Assembly: GCA_044867925.1 (NCBI GenBank)
Contig: JBIOVV010000014.1
Span: 1-61,320 of the forward strand
Direction: 5' to 3'
Source: VRUE01 sp044867925
GTDB lineage: Bacteria; Actinomycetota; Thermoleophilia; Solirubrobacterales; 70-9
Length of the DNA: 61,320 nt
This document shows, one piece after another, positions 34,279 to 42,223 of this stretch. The notes under the pieces were generated by a model, which ran no database searches, was not told the origin of the DNA, and was given only the letters and a program-made list of their open reading frames with translations. Both the position numbers and the translations under genes were made by a program. Every line of letters starts with the position of its first letter. Position 1 is the first letter of the stretch.

Positions 34279-35054
34279 CGGCGTCCTGCCCGCCAGGTGC
34301 CGCGCGGGCGCGCCGCCGGCAAGCCGTCGCGCCGGTAGTCGCCGCGGCTGAGGTGGTGCTCGAGGAAGACGTAGAGGACGATGAAGAGGTAGCGGCTGCC
34401 CATCTCGTTGAGCGAGAGCTTGGAGACCCCCGCCTTGCGGTTGGTCCAGGAGATCGGCACGATGCCGTAGCTGTAGCCGCGGACCACCGCCTTGAGCGGC
34501 AGCTCGACGGTCAGGTTGAAGTGGTGCGAGAGGAAGGGCTGGACGTTCTCGATCACCTCGCGGCGGTAGGCCTTGAAGGCGTTCGTGGTGTCGTTGTAGC
34601 CGTGGCGGAAGAGCAGGCGGATGCAGAAGTTGACGATCCGGTTCATGATCAGCTTCGAGCGCGGGTAGTCGAGCACCGTCGCGCCGTGGACGAAACGCGA
34701 GCCGAAGGCGCACTCGTAACCCTCTTCGAGCAGGCGCTGGTAGGAGACGAGGTCCCCCGGGCTGTCCGAGCCGTCGGCCATCACGATCGCGACGGCGTCG
34801 CCCTCAAATGCCTCCAGCCCCGCCCGCACGGCGAAGCCGAACCCGTTGCGGTAGGGGGAGGGGAGGCAGCGCACCTGCGGGTGCTCGACGCCGATCCGCT
34901 CGACGACCGCGGCGGTCCCATCCGTGCTCGAGTCGTCGACGACGATCACCTCGTGGTCGATTTCCTCGCGCGCCAGGGTCTGGACCAGGCCTTCGACGGT
35001 CTCGGCGACCGTCTCCTCCTCGTTGTGGGCGGGGATGACGACGGAGAGCTTCAT
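34275..35054 (-). CDS. Family 2 glycosyltransferase, polyprenyl-phosphate sugar synthase-like
   Basis: The 259-residue GT-A protein is of the DPM1/GtrB type: MKLSVVIPAHNEEETVAETVEGL, IDHEVIVVDDSSTDGTAAVVE, the VMADGSDSP DxD-like motif, and FGSRFVHGATVLDYPRSKLIMNRIVNFCIRLLF. There are no C-terminal membrane helices, as in soluble dolichol-phosphate-mannose synthase homologues. It probably transfers a sugar from a nucleotide to polyprenyl phosphate, giving the lipid-linked donor needed by GT-C enzymes; which sugar is unknown. It overlaps gmd and the 35051-36124 epimerase by 4 bp each. Confidence 0.88.
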   Translation of the reverse strand: MKLSVVIPAHNEEETVAETVEGLVQTLAREEIDHEVIVVDDSSTDGTAAVVERIGVEHPQVRCLPSPYRNGFGFAVRAGLEAFEGDAVAIVMADGSDSPGDLVSYQRLLEEGYECAFGSRFVHGATVLDYPRSKLIMNRIVNFCIRLLFRHGYNDTTNAFKAYRREVIENVQPFLSHHFNLTVELPLKAVVRGYSYGIVPISWTNRKAGVSKLSLNEMGSRYLFIVLYVFLEHHLSRGDYRRDGLPAARPRGTWRAGRR

Positions 35055-36124
35055 GCCGGCGCCGACGCCCATCGCTCGGCGTTCGCCTCGTAGATTTCTC
35101 GCAGGATCGTCTCCAGGTCGCGCCGGGGCCGCCAGCCCCCGTACTCCGAGCCGAACTCGTCGAGGTCGCTGATCCACCAGCGGTGGTCGCCGATCCGGGC
35201 CTCGTCGCTCATCGTCCAGTTGAGCTCGCGCTCGGCGATCCGCTCGCAGATCGCGATCGCCTCCAGCATCGAGCAGGCGTTCTCGCGGCCGCCGCCGATG
35301 TTGTAGACCGCGGCGGCGCGGGGCTTCTCGTGGAAGAGCAGGAATGCGTCGACCAGATCGGCGCTGTGCACGTTGTCGCGCACCTGCTTGCCCTCGTAGC
35401 CGAAGACGGTGTAGGGATCGCCCGTCACGGTGCACTTCATCAGGTAGGCGAGGAAGCCGTGCAGCTGCGCCCCGGCATGGTTGGGGCCGGTGAGGCAGCC
35501 GCCGCGGAAGCAGACGGTGGGCATGTCGAAGTAGCGGCCGTACTCCTGGACGAGCAGGTCGGCCGCCGCCTTGGAGGCGCCGAAGAGCGAGTGCAGGGTG
35601 GAGTCGATCGACATCGTCGTGTCGATGCCGCCGAACCACTGATGGTCGGTGGGCAGCTCCAGCCGCGTCTCCAGCTCTTCCAGGGGCAGGTGGTTGGGCG
35701 TGTCGCCATAGACCTTGTTGGTCGAGGTGAAGATGAAGGTCGCCTCCGGGCAGTGCCGGCGGGCCGCCTCGAGCAGGTTGAGGGTGCCGTTGGCGTTGAT
35801 GCCGAAGTCGGCCTGCGGGTCGCCGGCGGCCCAGTCGTGCGAGGGCTGCGCCGCCGTGTGCACGACCAGCTCGATCTGCTTGCCGTGCTCGGCGAAGACG
35901 CGGTCGATGCCCTCGGCGTCGCGGATGTCGAGGTCGATCGTGCGGAAGGTCTCCAGCTCGCGGCTCAGTCGCTCGGTCACCGACGCGGTCGATGCCTCGG
36001 GGCCGAAGAGGACCGCCCTGGTGTCGTTCTCGATCCCGATTACGTCATGGCCGGCCTCGACCAGCCTGGCCGCCGACTCGGAGCCGATCAGGCCCCCGGA
36101 ACCCGTGACTATCGCCTTTGGCAT
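35051..36124 (-). CDS. CDP-paratose 2-epimerase-like extended SDR (first copy)
   Basis: The 357-residue protein has NAD loop VTGSGGLIGSESAARL, VVHTAAQPSHDWAAGDP, FTSTNKVYGDTPNHLP, SLFGASKAAADLLVQEYGRYF, and CFRGGCLTGPNHAGAQLHGFLAYL. The STNKVYGD and LTGPNHAG blocks are characteristic of the CDP-paratose/tyvelose 2-epimerase group. The usual catalytic YxxxK tyrosine is Phe (FGASK); 2-epimerases use a different proton shuttle, so this may be tolerated. The CDP-sugar genes rfbF/G/S are absent here, so the real substrate may be another 4-keto or deoxy sugar. Confidence 0.82.
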   Translation of the reverse strand: MPKAIVTGSGGLIGSESAARLVEAGHDVIGIENDTRAVLFGPEASTASVTERLSRELETFRTIDLDIRDAEGIDRVFAEHGKQIELVVHTAAQPSHDWAAGDPQADFGINANGTLNLLEAARRHCPEATFIFTSTNKVYGDTPNHLPLEELETRLELPTDHQWFGGIDTTMSIDSTLHSLFGASKAAADLLVQEYGRYFDMPTVCFRGGCLTGPNHAGAQLHGFLAYLMKCTVTGDPYTVFGYEGKQVRDNVHSADLVDAFLLFHEKPRAAAVYNIGGGRENACSMLEAIAICERIAERELNWTMSDEARIGDHRWWISDLDEFGSEYGGWRPRRDLETILREIYEANAERWASAPA

Positions 36125-36147
36125 TGCTCTCTGATGCCCCCTTTTGG

Positions 36148-37215
36148 CTATCGCTCGAAACCAAGTGCCGCGCGCAACTCATCCTCGTGCTCAGTAGACC
36201 AGGCGAGCAGGTCGGCGAGGACGTCGCGCGCCCCGCGGCGCGGGCGCCACGAGGTTAGAGAATGCAGACGACCGCAGTCGCTCAGGTAGACCGGGACGTC
36301 GCCGGGACGGGTCTCCGCCTCGGTCCCGATCGGGACCTCGTTGCCGGTCAGCTCGCGGCAGATCGCCGTCGTCTCCAGCAGCGAGAGGCTGCACTCACGG
36401 CCGCCGCCGACGTTGGCGACGACGCCGCTCCAGCGCTCGGGGCCGGCGAGCTGCTCGTCGACGAGGTCGATCAGGTCGTCGACGTGGAGGAGATCACGCA
36501 CCTGCTTGCCCGAACCGCCGTAGCCGATGTAGGTCAGCGGCCGGCCGAAGAGGTGGCTGAGCAGCCACCAGGAGAAGACGCCCTGGTCGACCTTGCCCAT
36601 CTGCCAGGGGCCGGCGATGACGCCGCAGCGGTTGGTCACCGCGCGCAGGCCGAAGGCGTCGGCGTACTCCTCGATCAGGTGCTCGGCCGAGAGCTTGGTC
36701 GCGCCGTAGAGGGTGCGCGCTCCCGCCATCGGGAAGTCCTCCGAGATCCCCGCCGGGCCGGCGCCCGCGAACGGCTGGGAATCGGCCAGCTCGAAGCGCG
36801 TTGCCTCCTCCGCCAGTTTCAGCTCCAGCTGCGGCGCCACCGGGTAGACGCGGCTGGTCGAGAGGAAGACGACGAAGGCCGCCTCGGCCCGGGCCCGCTC
36901 GAGGCAGTTGAAGGCGCCGAGCAGGTTGGTCTGGACCGAGTAGGAGGTGTCGGCGAAGCCGGCCAGCACGGAGGGCTCGGCCGAGCACTCGACCATCGCG
37001 TCGAAGGGCCCCGCGGCGGCCAGGTCGGCCGGCTCGCGCACGTCGCCGTGGACGAACTCGACCCCGGCCTCGCGCAGCCGGGCCAGGTTCAGCTCCGAGC
37101 CGCGGCGCATCAGGTTGTCGAGGGCGACGATCTCCCAGTCCGGATGGCGCTCGGCGAGGGCGACGACGAGGTTGCCGCCGACGAAGCCGGCGCCCCCTGT
37201 GACCAGGACTCGCAC
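36148..37215 (-). CDS. CDP-paratose 2-epimerase-like extended SDR (second copy)
   Basis: The 355-residue protein has VTGGAGFVGGNLVVALAERHPDW, DNLMRRGSELNLARL, VECSAEPSVLAG, the STSRVYPV strand, YGATKLSAEHLIEEYADAFGLRAVTNRCGVIAGPWQMGKVDQGVF, and VANVGGGRECSLSLLE. These match the same CDP-paratose 2-epimerase-like group as the adjacent gene, but here the YxxxK pair is intact. The two differ enough to be ancient paralogues, suggesting successive or alternative modification of one nucleotide sugar. 23 bp separate it from the first copy. Confidence 0.83.
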   Translation of the reverse strand: MRVLVTGGAGFVGGNLVVALAERHPDWEIVALDNLMRRGSELNLARLREAGVEFVHGDVREPADLAAAGPFDAMVECSAEPSVLAGFADTSYSVQTNLLGAFNCLERARAEAAFVVFLSTSRVYPVAPQLELKLAEEATRFELADSQPFAGAGPAGISEDFPMAGARTLYGATKLSAEHLIEEYADAFGLRAVTNRCGVIAGPWQMGKVDQGVFSWWLLSHLFGRPLTYIGYGGSGKQVRDLLHVDDLIDLVDEQLAGPERWSGVVANVGGGRECSLSLLETTAICRELTGNEVPIGTEAETRPGDVPVYLSDCGRLHSLTSWRPRRGARDVLADLLAWSTEHEDELRAALGFER

Positions 37216-37218
37216 GGC

Positions 37219-37872
37219 CTAGCGGCGGCCGATCACCAGGAACTGCTTGCCGAGCAGCTTCCAGGCGAGCGGCGTGCGCAGGTAGAGCGAGGTCAGGCGC
37301 GGGGAGGGGGGAAGGATCCCGCGGAACGAGTAGGGCAGGTAACGGGGTATCACTCGTTCCGGCTCGAAGCCCGCCGCGTAGAGATGCTCGGCGATTGCGA
37401 CGTGGGTGAGCGCGACGTAGTGATCCGCGCAGTCCCAGTACTCCGCCGAGCAGTAGCGGTAGTTCGGTCCCATGATCGCGATGCGCCCCCCCGGCTTCAT
37501 CGCGCCGCGCATCCGTTCCAGGAACTGGGAGATGGCCTCCTGGTCGTAGAGGTGCTCGAGGAAATTGGAGGCGAAGACCCCGTCGAAGTGCGCCTCGGGC
37601 AGCTCGGCGTCCATGATCTTCGCGGTGACGAATTTGACCCCACTCGTGCGCTCCGCCTCCGAGTAGGCGACCTCGTCGACGGCCCAGCGCTCCGCCGCCG
37701 GGATCGAGCAGATGAACTCGCCGCGCCCGGCGGCCGCATCCAGCACCGTTCCGGGCGAGCCCATCAGGCCGTGCACGTGGGGGGCGATCTCCTCCCAGAC
37801 CCGCAGACGGGCGGCCTGGTCGATGTCGCGGAAGCGGTATTCGTAGAGGCGCTGGTAGTTCATGCGCGGCAT
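37219..37872 (-). CDS. Class I SAM-dependent methyltransferase
   Basis: The 217-residue protein has SAM-binding VLDAAAGRGEFICSI (motif I), FASNFLEHLYDQEAISQFLERMRGAMKPGGRIAIMGPNYRY (motifs post-II to III), then a C-terminal tail YLPYSFRGILPPSPRLTSLYLRTPLAWKLLGKQFLVIGRR that is typical of methyltransferases in O-antigen or nodulation-like glycan loci. The target is probably a sugar or lipid-linked glycan (inference from context). ATG 37863 is an equally good start, three residues shorter. Confidence 0.83.
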   Translation of the reverse strand: MPRMNYQRLYEYRFRDIDQAARLRVWEEIAPHVHGLMGSPGTVLDAAAGRGEFICSIPAAERWAVDEVAYSEAERTSGVKFVTAKIMDAELPEAHFDGVFASNFLEHLYDQEAISQFLERMRGAMKPGGRIAIMGPNYRYCSAEYWDCADHYVALTHVAIAEHLYAAGFEPERVIPRYLPYSFRGILPPSPRLTSLYLRTPLAWKLLGKQFLVIGRR

Positions 37873-37892
37873 CTTATGGAGATGGCCGCCCC

Positions 37893-38615
37893 TTACTTTT
37901 CCGGCCTGATGAAAAGCGCGTCGACCTGCAGCAGCTGGCCGGTCGTGCCGTCGTTGAAGGCGGGCTCGACGTCCGCCATCACGAGGCCGTGCTGTTCGAG
38001 CCGGCGGACCAGGTCGGCAAAGAGCGCCTGACCCTCGTAGAGCTCGACCAGGCCGAGCTCGAGCTCGACGATGCGGCAGCGCGCCAGGGTCGCGGTCGCG
38101 CCGGCGAGGGCGGCGGCCTCATGGCCCTGGACGTCGATCTTGAGACAGAGGCGCTGGGCGGCCGAGCTGGAAGCGACGGCAGCGTCGAGTGTGGTGACCT
38201 CGACCTCTTCGGCGGCGACGTAGGCCGAGCTCGGCTCGCCTCGGTGATGGGCCTCGGTCATCGGCAGCAGCGAGCTGCTGAAGCCGTCGTTGCCGGCGAT
38301 GTGAAGGGTCGTGGTGCCGGGGCCGGCCCCGAGCGCCATGCGGCGGCACTCCCAGCCGGGGTCGCCCGCGGCGGCATGCGACAGCCGCTCGAACATCTGC
38401 GCCTGCGGCTCGAAGGAGAGAATCGCACCCTTGTAGCCCTCGTGCCGCAGCGATCCGGCGTACTCGCCGGCGTGGGCGCCGACGTCGACGACGAGGTCGA
38501 TCGACTCGGCCGCGATGCGTTCCATGCGCCGCGCCAGGTAGGTGGCGCCGGGTTGGTAGCGACGCAGCTCGAAGCCGGCCCGACGCAGGGCGCGCTTTGT
38601 TGCTTTGCGGATCAT
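37893..38615 (-). CDS. FkbM-family methyltransferase
   Basis: The 240-residue protein has DLVVDVGAHAGEYAGSLRHEGYKGAILSFEPQ (motif I and acidic SAM ribose ligand), LHIAGNDGFSSSLLPM, the VEVTTLDAAV strand, and CLKIDVQGHEAAALAGA, which is the FkbM hallmark. FkbM enzymes O-methylate sugars and polyketides. In this locus methylation of a glycan hydroxyl is the likely role, with the neighbouring methyltransferase providing a second modification. ATG 38615 was chosen over 38669 because the family N-terminus begins there. Confidence 0.88.
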   Translation of the reverse strand: MIRKATKRALRRAGFELRRYQPGATYLARRMERIAAESIDLVVDVGAHAGEYAGSLRHEGYKGAILSFEPQAQMFERLSHAAAGDPGWECRRMALGAGPGTTTLHIAGNDGFSSSLLPMTEAHHRGEPSSAYVAAEEVEVTTLDAAVASSSAAQRLCLKIDVQGHEAAALAGATATLARCRIVELELGLVELYEGQALFADLVRRLEQHGLVMADVEPAFNDGTTGQLLQVDALFIRPEK

Positions 38616-38631
38616 TGCCCGGGGGTTGATA

Positions 38632-39564
38632 TCAGGAGCTGTAGCGGCGACGGCGAAGCGCCAGGGCATCGCGCACCGATAGCTCGCTGAGGCCGCCCTC
38701 CGGCGCTTCCCGCCGCGCCAGCCCGCGTCCGGCGCGCCAGCCCGCGAGGCGCCCGCGCAGGCCGCTCAGGGTCCGCTCGCGGGCAAGCTGACCGGCGCAG
38801 ATGGCGCCCTCGCAAATCAGCGTGCGGACGGCCAGCGACGGCCGTTGCATGACTCCGTAGCGCCGCAGCATGTAGCCGCGGCTCCAGCCGGTTCGCGCGT
38901 ACTTGGCACTGCTGCGCGCACCCAGGGTCTGCGAGTAGTCGTGGATCGCGCGAGCACGGGGGGCGAGCCGGCAGTCCGCTCCCGCAGCCCGCAATCGCAG
39001 GGCAAGGTCGAGATCCTCGTAGTAGAGGAAGATCCGCTCGTCGAAGCCGCCCACCCGCTGGAAGGGCTCGGCGCGAATCAGCGCCGCGCCCCCGGTCGGC
39101 CCGAGCGGGTCGGGTGCTTCAAGGGCAAGCTCCGCGGGCTCGCCGTTGAGGTAGTCGAAGCCCATCAGGGCCCGGTCGGCGACTACGCCGGCCGAGTCGA
39201 TCCGGCCCGAGCCGTCTGGTCGCAGCAGCACGGCGGCGACCATCTGCGCCCCCTCCGCCGCCGGCTCCAGCAGGGCCTCGACGAAGGTCGGCTCGCAGAC
39301 GACGTCGTTGTTGAGCAGCACGATCGGGTCGCCGGGCTGGCGCTCGATCGCCAGGTTGAGGGCGCGGCCGAAGCCGATGTTCTCTCCCAGCGCGATCGTC
39401 GTAACGGCCGGGAAGCGCCGCTCCATCATCGTCACCGAGTCGTCGCTGGAGCCGTTGTCGACGACCACGACGCGAGGGACCACGGTTTGGCTCGCGAGGC
39501 TCTCGAGCGTGCGAGCTAGGCGCTCGGCGCCGTTCAGGTTCGGGATGTAGACCGTCGGCTGCAC
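38632..39564 (-). CDS. Family 2 glycosyltransferase, rhamnosyltransferase-like
   Basis: The 310-residue GT-A fold has VYIPNLNGAERLARTLESL, VVVVDNGSSDDSVTMME, GENIGFGRALNLAI, and the LLNNDVV metal-binding region. The GGFDERIFLYYEDLDLALRLRAAG acceptor-side block is typical of WbbL-like rhamnosyltransferases. Given the rml operon in the same locus, L-rhamnose is a reasonable donor, but this is not shown. It is separated from the GT4 gene by 8 bp. Confidence 0.87.
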   Translation of the reverse strand: MQPTVYIPNLNGAERLARTLESLASQTVVPRVVVVDNGSSDDSVTMMERRFPAVTTIALGENIGFGRALNLAIERQPGDPIVLLNNDVVCEPTFVEALLEPAAEGAQMVAAVLLRPDGSGRIDSAGVVADRALMGFDYLNGEPAELALEAPDPLGPTGGAALIRAEPFQRVGGFDERIFLYYEDLDLALRLRAAGADCRLAPRARAIHDYSQTLGARSSAKYARTGWSRGYMLRRYGVMQRPSLAVRTLICEGAICAGQLARERTLSGLRGRLAGWRAGRGLARREAPEGGLSELSVRDALALRRRRYSS

Positions 39565-39572
39565 TGGAGTTC

Positions 39573-40715
39573 CTAGGCGAGGCCGACCCCGGTTCGAGCC
39601 GCCTTGGCGAAGGCCTCTCGACTGTGTGCCTCGATGTAGCGTCGCATTCCCGCCGCGAAGCGCTCATCGCTGCCCGCCTGGCTCAGCTCCAGGATCGCCG
39701 CCCGCAGCGCCGCGGCATCGGTCGGATCGACCGTCAGCCCGAGTCCGTACTCGCGCACGATGTGCCCGAGCAGGCCCTCGCTCGTGCTCACAACGGGGGT
39801 CCCCAGGGCGGCGGCCTCGGCGAGGACTCCGGAGGAGCCGTAGTGGTCGAGGTAGGGAAGGACGACGCAACGGGCCGATGCGAGTCCCCTCGCCGCCTCG
39901 GCGTCGGAGATGCGGCGCAGCTGGGCGTCGACCTCGACCCCCCCGGCCCGCATCTGGTCGAGCTCGCCCTCGAGCTGCTCGCGGTACTCCGGCGCGGGAC
40001 TGCCGGCGATCGCCACTTTCAGGCCGTCGGCGTGGTCGCCGAGCGCGCGCGCCAGCAGGCCGACTCCCTTGCGCGGCTCCAGATAGCCGAAGAGGAGACA
40101 ACCGTCGCGAGGGCCGGGCGGGGGTGTCGGCAGCGAGGGCGGAGCGTCGGGCAGCCAGACCGCCTGGCAGCCGCGCCGCCGCGACCAGCGCGCGGCGGCG
40201 CCGGGGTCCATCGTGAACACCGCAAAGGCGTCGTCGCGGCGGCGCCAGCGGGAGACGAGGCGGTCTTGGAAGAGGGCGCTGAGGCGCTCCCTCGGGCTGA
40301 GCTGCGTCTCGTAGAGCGTGCGGTAGTGCGCTCGCGGCTTCATCACCAGGATCGAGTGCGGGCAGGGGAGCGATTGCCAGCCGGCCAGCCAGCGGAGGAC
40401 CGGGTCGGCATAGGTGAGGATGAGCCGGTCGGCCGCGGTCTCGTGGCAGGCGCGTTCGACCATCTCCAGCTCCTCCCGGGCGATCTCGCGCTTGTGCAGC
40501 TCCTCGCCGTCGCGCAGGTAGCGCCCTGGCCGTGCCGGCCGCGGCCGGGCATCGCCGAGGGCGTGGTGCTGGAAGCCGCTCTCGCCCGCCTGCTCGAGCT
40601 CGCGGTCAGGAGCGGCGAGCACGACCTCGGCGTCGGGGGCGAGCGCCTCCGCGAAGCGGAGCATCAGGCCGGGGTTGTGGCCGCCCCCATTCCAATCGAA
40701 TATGCAGACTCTCAT
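39573..40715 (-). CDS. Family 4 glycosyltransferase (GT-B)
   Basis: The 380-residue GT-B protein starts MRVCIFDWNGGGHNPGLMLRFAEAL. The C-terminal nucleotide-sugar domain has LLFGYLEPRKGVGLLARAL, VAIAGSPAPEYREQL, and the E-x7-E-like motif GSSGVLAEAAALGTPVVSTSEG. These define a retaining GT4 enzyme. Donor and acceptor are unknown. The early Gly-rich GGGHN loop is the acceptor-domain phosphate region. It lies 27 bp from the flippase gene. Confidence 0.87.
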   Translation of the reverse strand: MRVCIFDWNGGGHNPGLMLRFAEALAPDAEVVLAAPDRELEQAGESGFQHHALGDARPRPARPGRYLRDGEELHKREIAREELEMVERACHETAADRLILTYADPVLRWLAGWQSLPCPHSILVMKPRAHYRTLYETQLSPRERLSALFQDRLVSRWRRRDDAFAVFTMDPGAAARWSRRRGCQAVWLPDAPPSLPTPPPGPRDGCLLFGYLEPRKGVGLLARALGDHADGLKVAIAGSPAPEYREQLEGELDQMRAGGVEVDAQLRRISDAEAARGLASARCVVLPYLDHYGSSGVLAEAAALGTPVVSTSEGLLGHIVREYGLGLTVDPTDAAALRAAILELSQAGSDERFAAGMRRYIEAHSREAFAKAARTGVGLA

Positions 40716-40742
40716 TTTGCTTCTGCCCCGACTCGGGGCAGA

Positions 40743-42134
40743 CTACGTGCTCCGCCGCCGCAAAAGCGGCCGCGCCAGATTGACGATTCTCGCCAGGTCC
40801 GCCCGCGAGAAGATGACCTCGAGGACGAGCCAGACGATCGAGACGACGGCCAGCGAGACGATCAACCCGCTGAGGTCGTTGGCGACGTCGAGAAGCTGAG
40901 CGGCGCCGGCGGCGGCTGCCGCGATCAGACTCGTCTTGGCGACCGCGACGAGAGCGCGCCGCATCAATGGGTGGGTTCCGATCGCCAGCACGATCGTCGC
41001 CACCAAGGTCGAGACGGTGAGCGCGAGGCCGACGCCTGCCTCCCCCATCGTCGTGGTCAGCACCGCCGCCAAGGCCAGGGCGACGCCGGCTTCGGCGATC
41101 GAGGCGATCATCGGGTAGTCGGCTTTTCCCTCGGCGAGCGAGAAGCTGAGCAGCGTCGCGTTGGCGCTCGCGGTCAGCATCATGCCCAGCGAGCCGATCA
41201 GGACGATGTCTGTGGTCGGCATCCACTCGTCGCCGAGCACGACGCTGATCAGGGGCTGGATCGCCCCCGCCACCAGCGCCAGCGGCAGCCCCGCGGCGAT
41301 CGCCGTGTAGACGGCCACTTTGGCGGCGCGAGCCGGGCGTGAGGCGGCGTCGCGCGAGAGCGCGGGGAAGGAGACGCGGAAGACGGCCGAGGTGAGCGCG
41401 ATCGGAAAGGAGAAGAGGCGCTTCGCCATGCCGTAGAAGCCGGCGACGGCCGAGCCGCCGACCGCGGCCACGATGACGACGAAGCCGAGTTCGCGCGTCA
41501 GGTTCACCCCCTGCAGCACGCTGACCCGCAGCCCGAAGGCGGCAAGCGGGCGAACCGAGCCGAGATCGAGACTGGGGCGCCGGGTAAAGGGCTGGATCGC
41601 CCATGCGGTGATCACGCCGGCGATCCCGCCGGCGGGCACCGCGCCGGCGAGGCTGAAGGCGCCGAGCCCGGTGATCGCGCCGACCAAGGCGAAGCCGTTG
41701 AAGGCGAGGGTGTCGGCGGTCTCGACTATGGCGACGCGACCGAAGCGCAGCTGCCGCTCCATCGCCACCATCGGCATCGCCCGGGCCGCGTAGAAGGGGA
41801 TCGCGGCGCAGGAGACCGCGATCACCTCGAGGGTGCGGCTCCCGGACCCGAGGGCGGGGGTGATCACGAAGGCGGCGAGCAGCAGCAATCCCGCCAGCGA
41901 CGCCGAGGTGAGGAGCAGGACCCCCGCGACCGCCGATTGCAGCCGAGGGGGAGGCTCCTCTTCCATCTGGACCAGCGCCGCCGGCAGCCCCAGCTCGGCG
42001 GCCCGCTGCCCGACGAGCTGGACGGCGAGGGCGATCGCGAAGAGCCCGTAGTCGGCCGGGGTGAGGATCCGGGCGAGGACGACCGTGATGCCGGCCGTGA
42101 GGAGCTGCAGCCCCAGCGTTCGCCCGACGAGCAC
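40743..42134 (-). CDS. Wzx-like polysaccharide flippase (MOP superfamily)
   Basis: At least 463 residues form about twelve to fourteen predicted helices. The N-terminal LTAGITVVLARILTPADYGLFAIALAVQLVGQRAAELGLPAALVQ is the classic start of Wzx/PST flippases, and AVFRVSFPALSRDAA is the mid-protein loop. It flips lipid-linked repeat units across the membrane. The open frame continues to 42323, but that would overlap the polymerase-like gene by 100 bp in a shadow frame. GTG 42134 is the first standard start without that overlap, though it lies close to the first helix. Confidence 0.87.
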   Translation of the reverse strand: MLVGRTLGLQLLTAGITVVLARILTPADYGLFAIALAVQLVGQRAAELGLPAALVQMEEEPPPRLQSAVAGVLLLTSASLAGLLLLAAFVITPALGSGSRTLEVIAVSCAAIPFYAARAMPMVAMERQLRFGRVAIVETADTLAFNGFALVGAITGLGAFSLAGAVPAGGIAGVITAWAIQPFTRRPSLDLGSVRPLAAFGLRVSVLQGVNLTRELGFVVIVAAVGGSAVAGFYGMAKRLFSFPIALTSAVFRVSFPALSRDAASRPARAAKVAVYTAIAAGLPLALVAGAIQPLISVVLGDEWMPTTDIVLIGSLGMMLTASANATLLSFSLAEGKADYPMIASIAEAGVALALAAVLTTTMGEAGVGLALTVSTLVATIVLAIGTHPLMRRALVAVAKTSLIAAAAAGAAQLLDVANDLSGLIVSLAVVSIVWLVLEVIFSRADLARIVNLARPLLRRRST

Positions 42135-42223
42135 GCCGACGCCTCGCGCGGCCGTGACCCCGAGCGGTCCCGGCTGCGGTGGCTGAGCCGCCTCGAACTG
42201 CTCCGCGTCTCCTCCGGGTGGCT

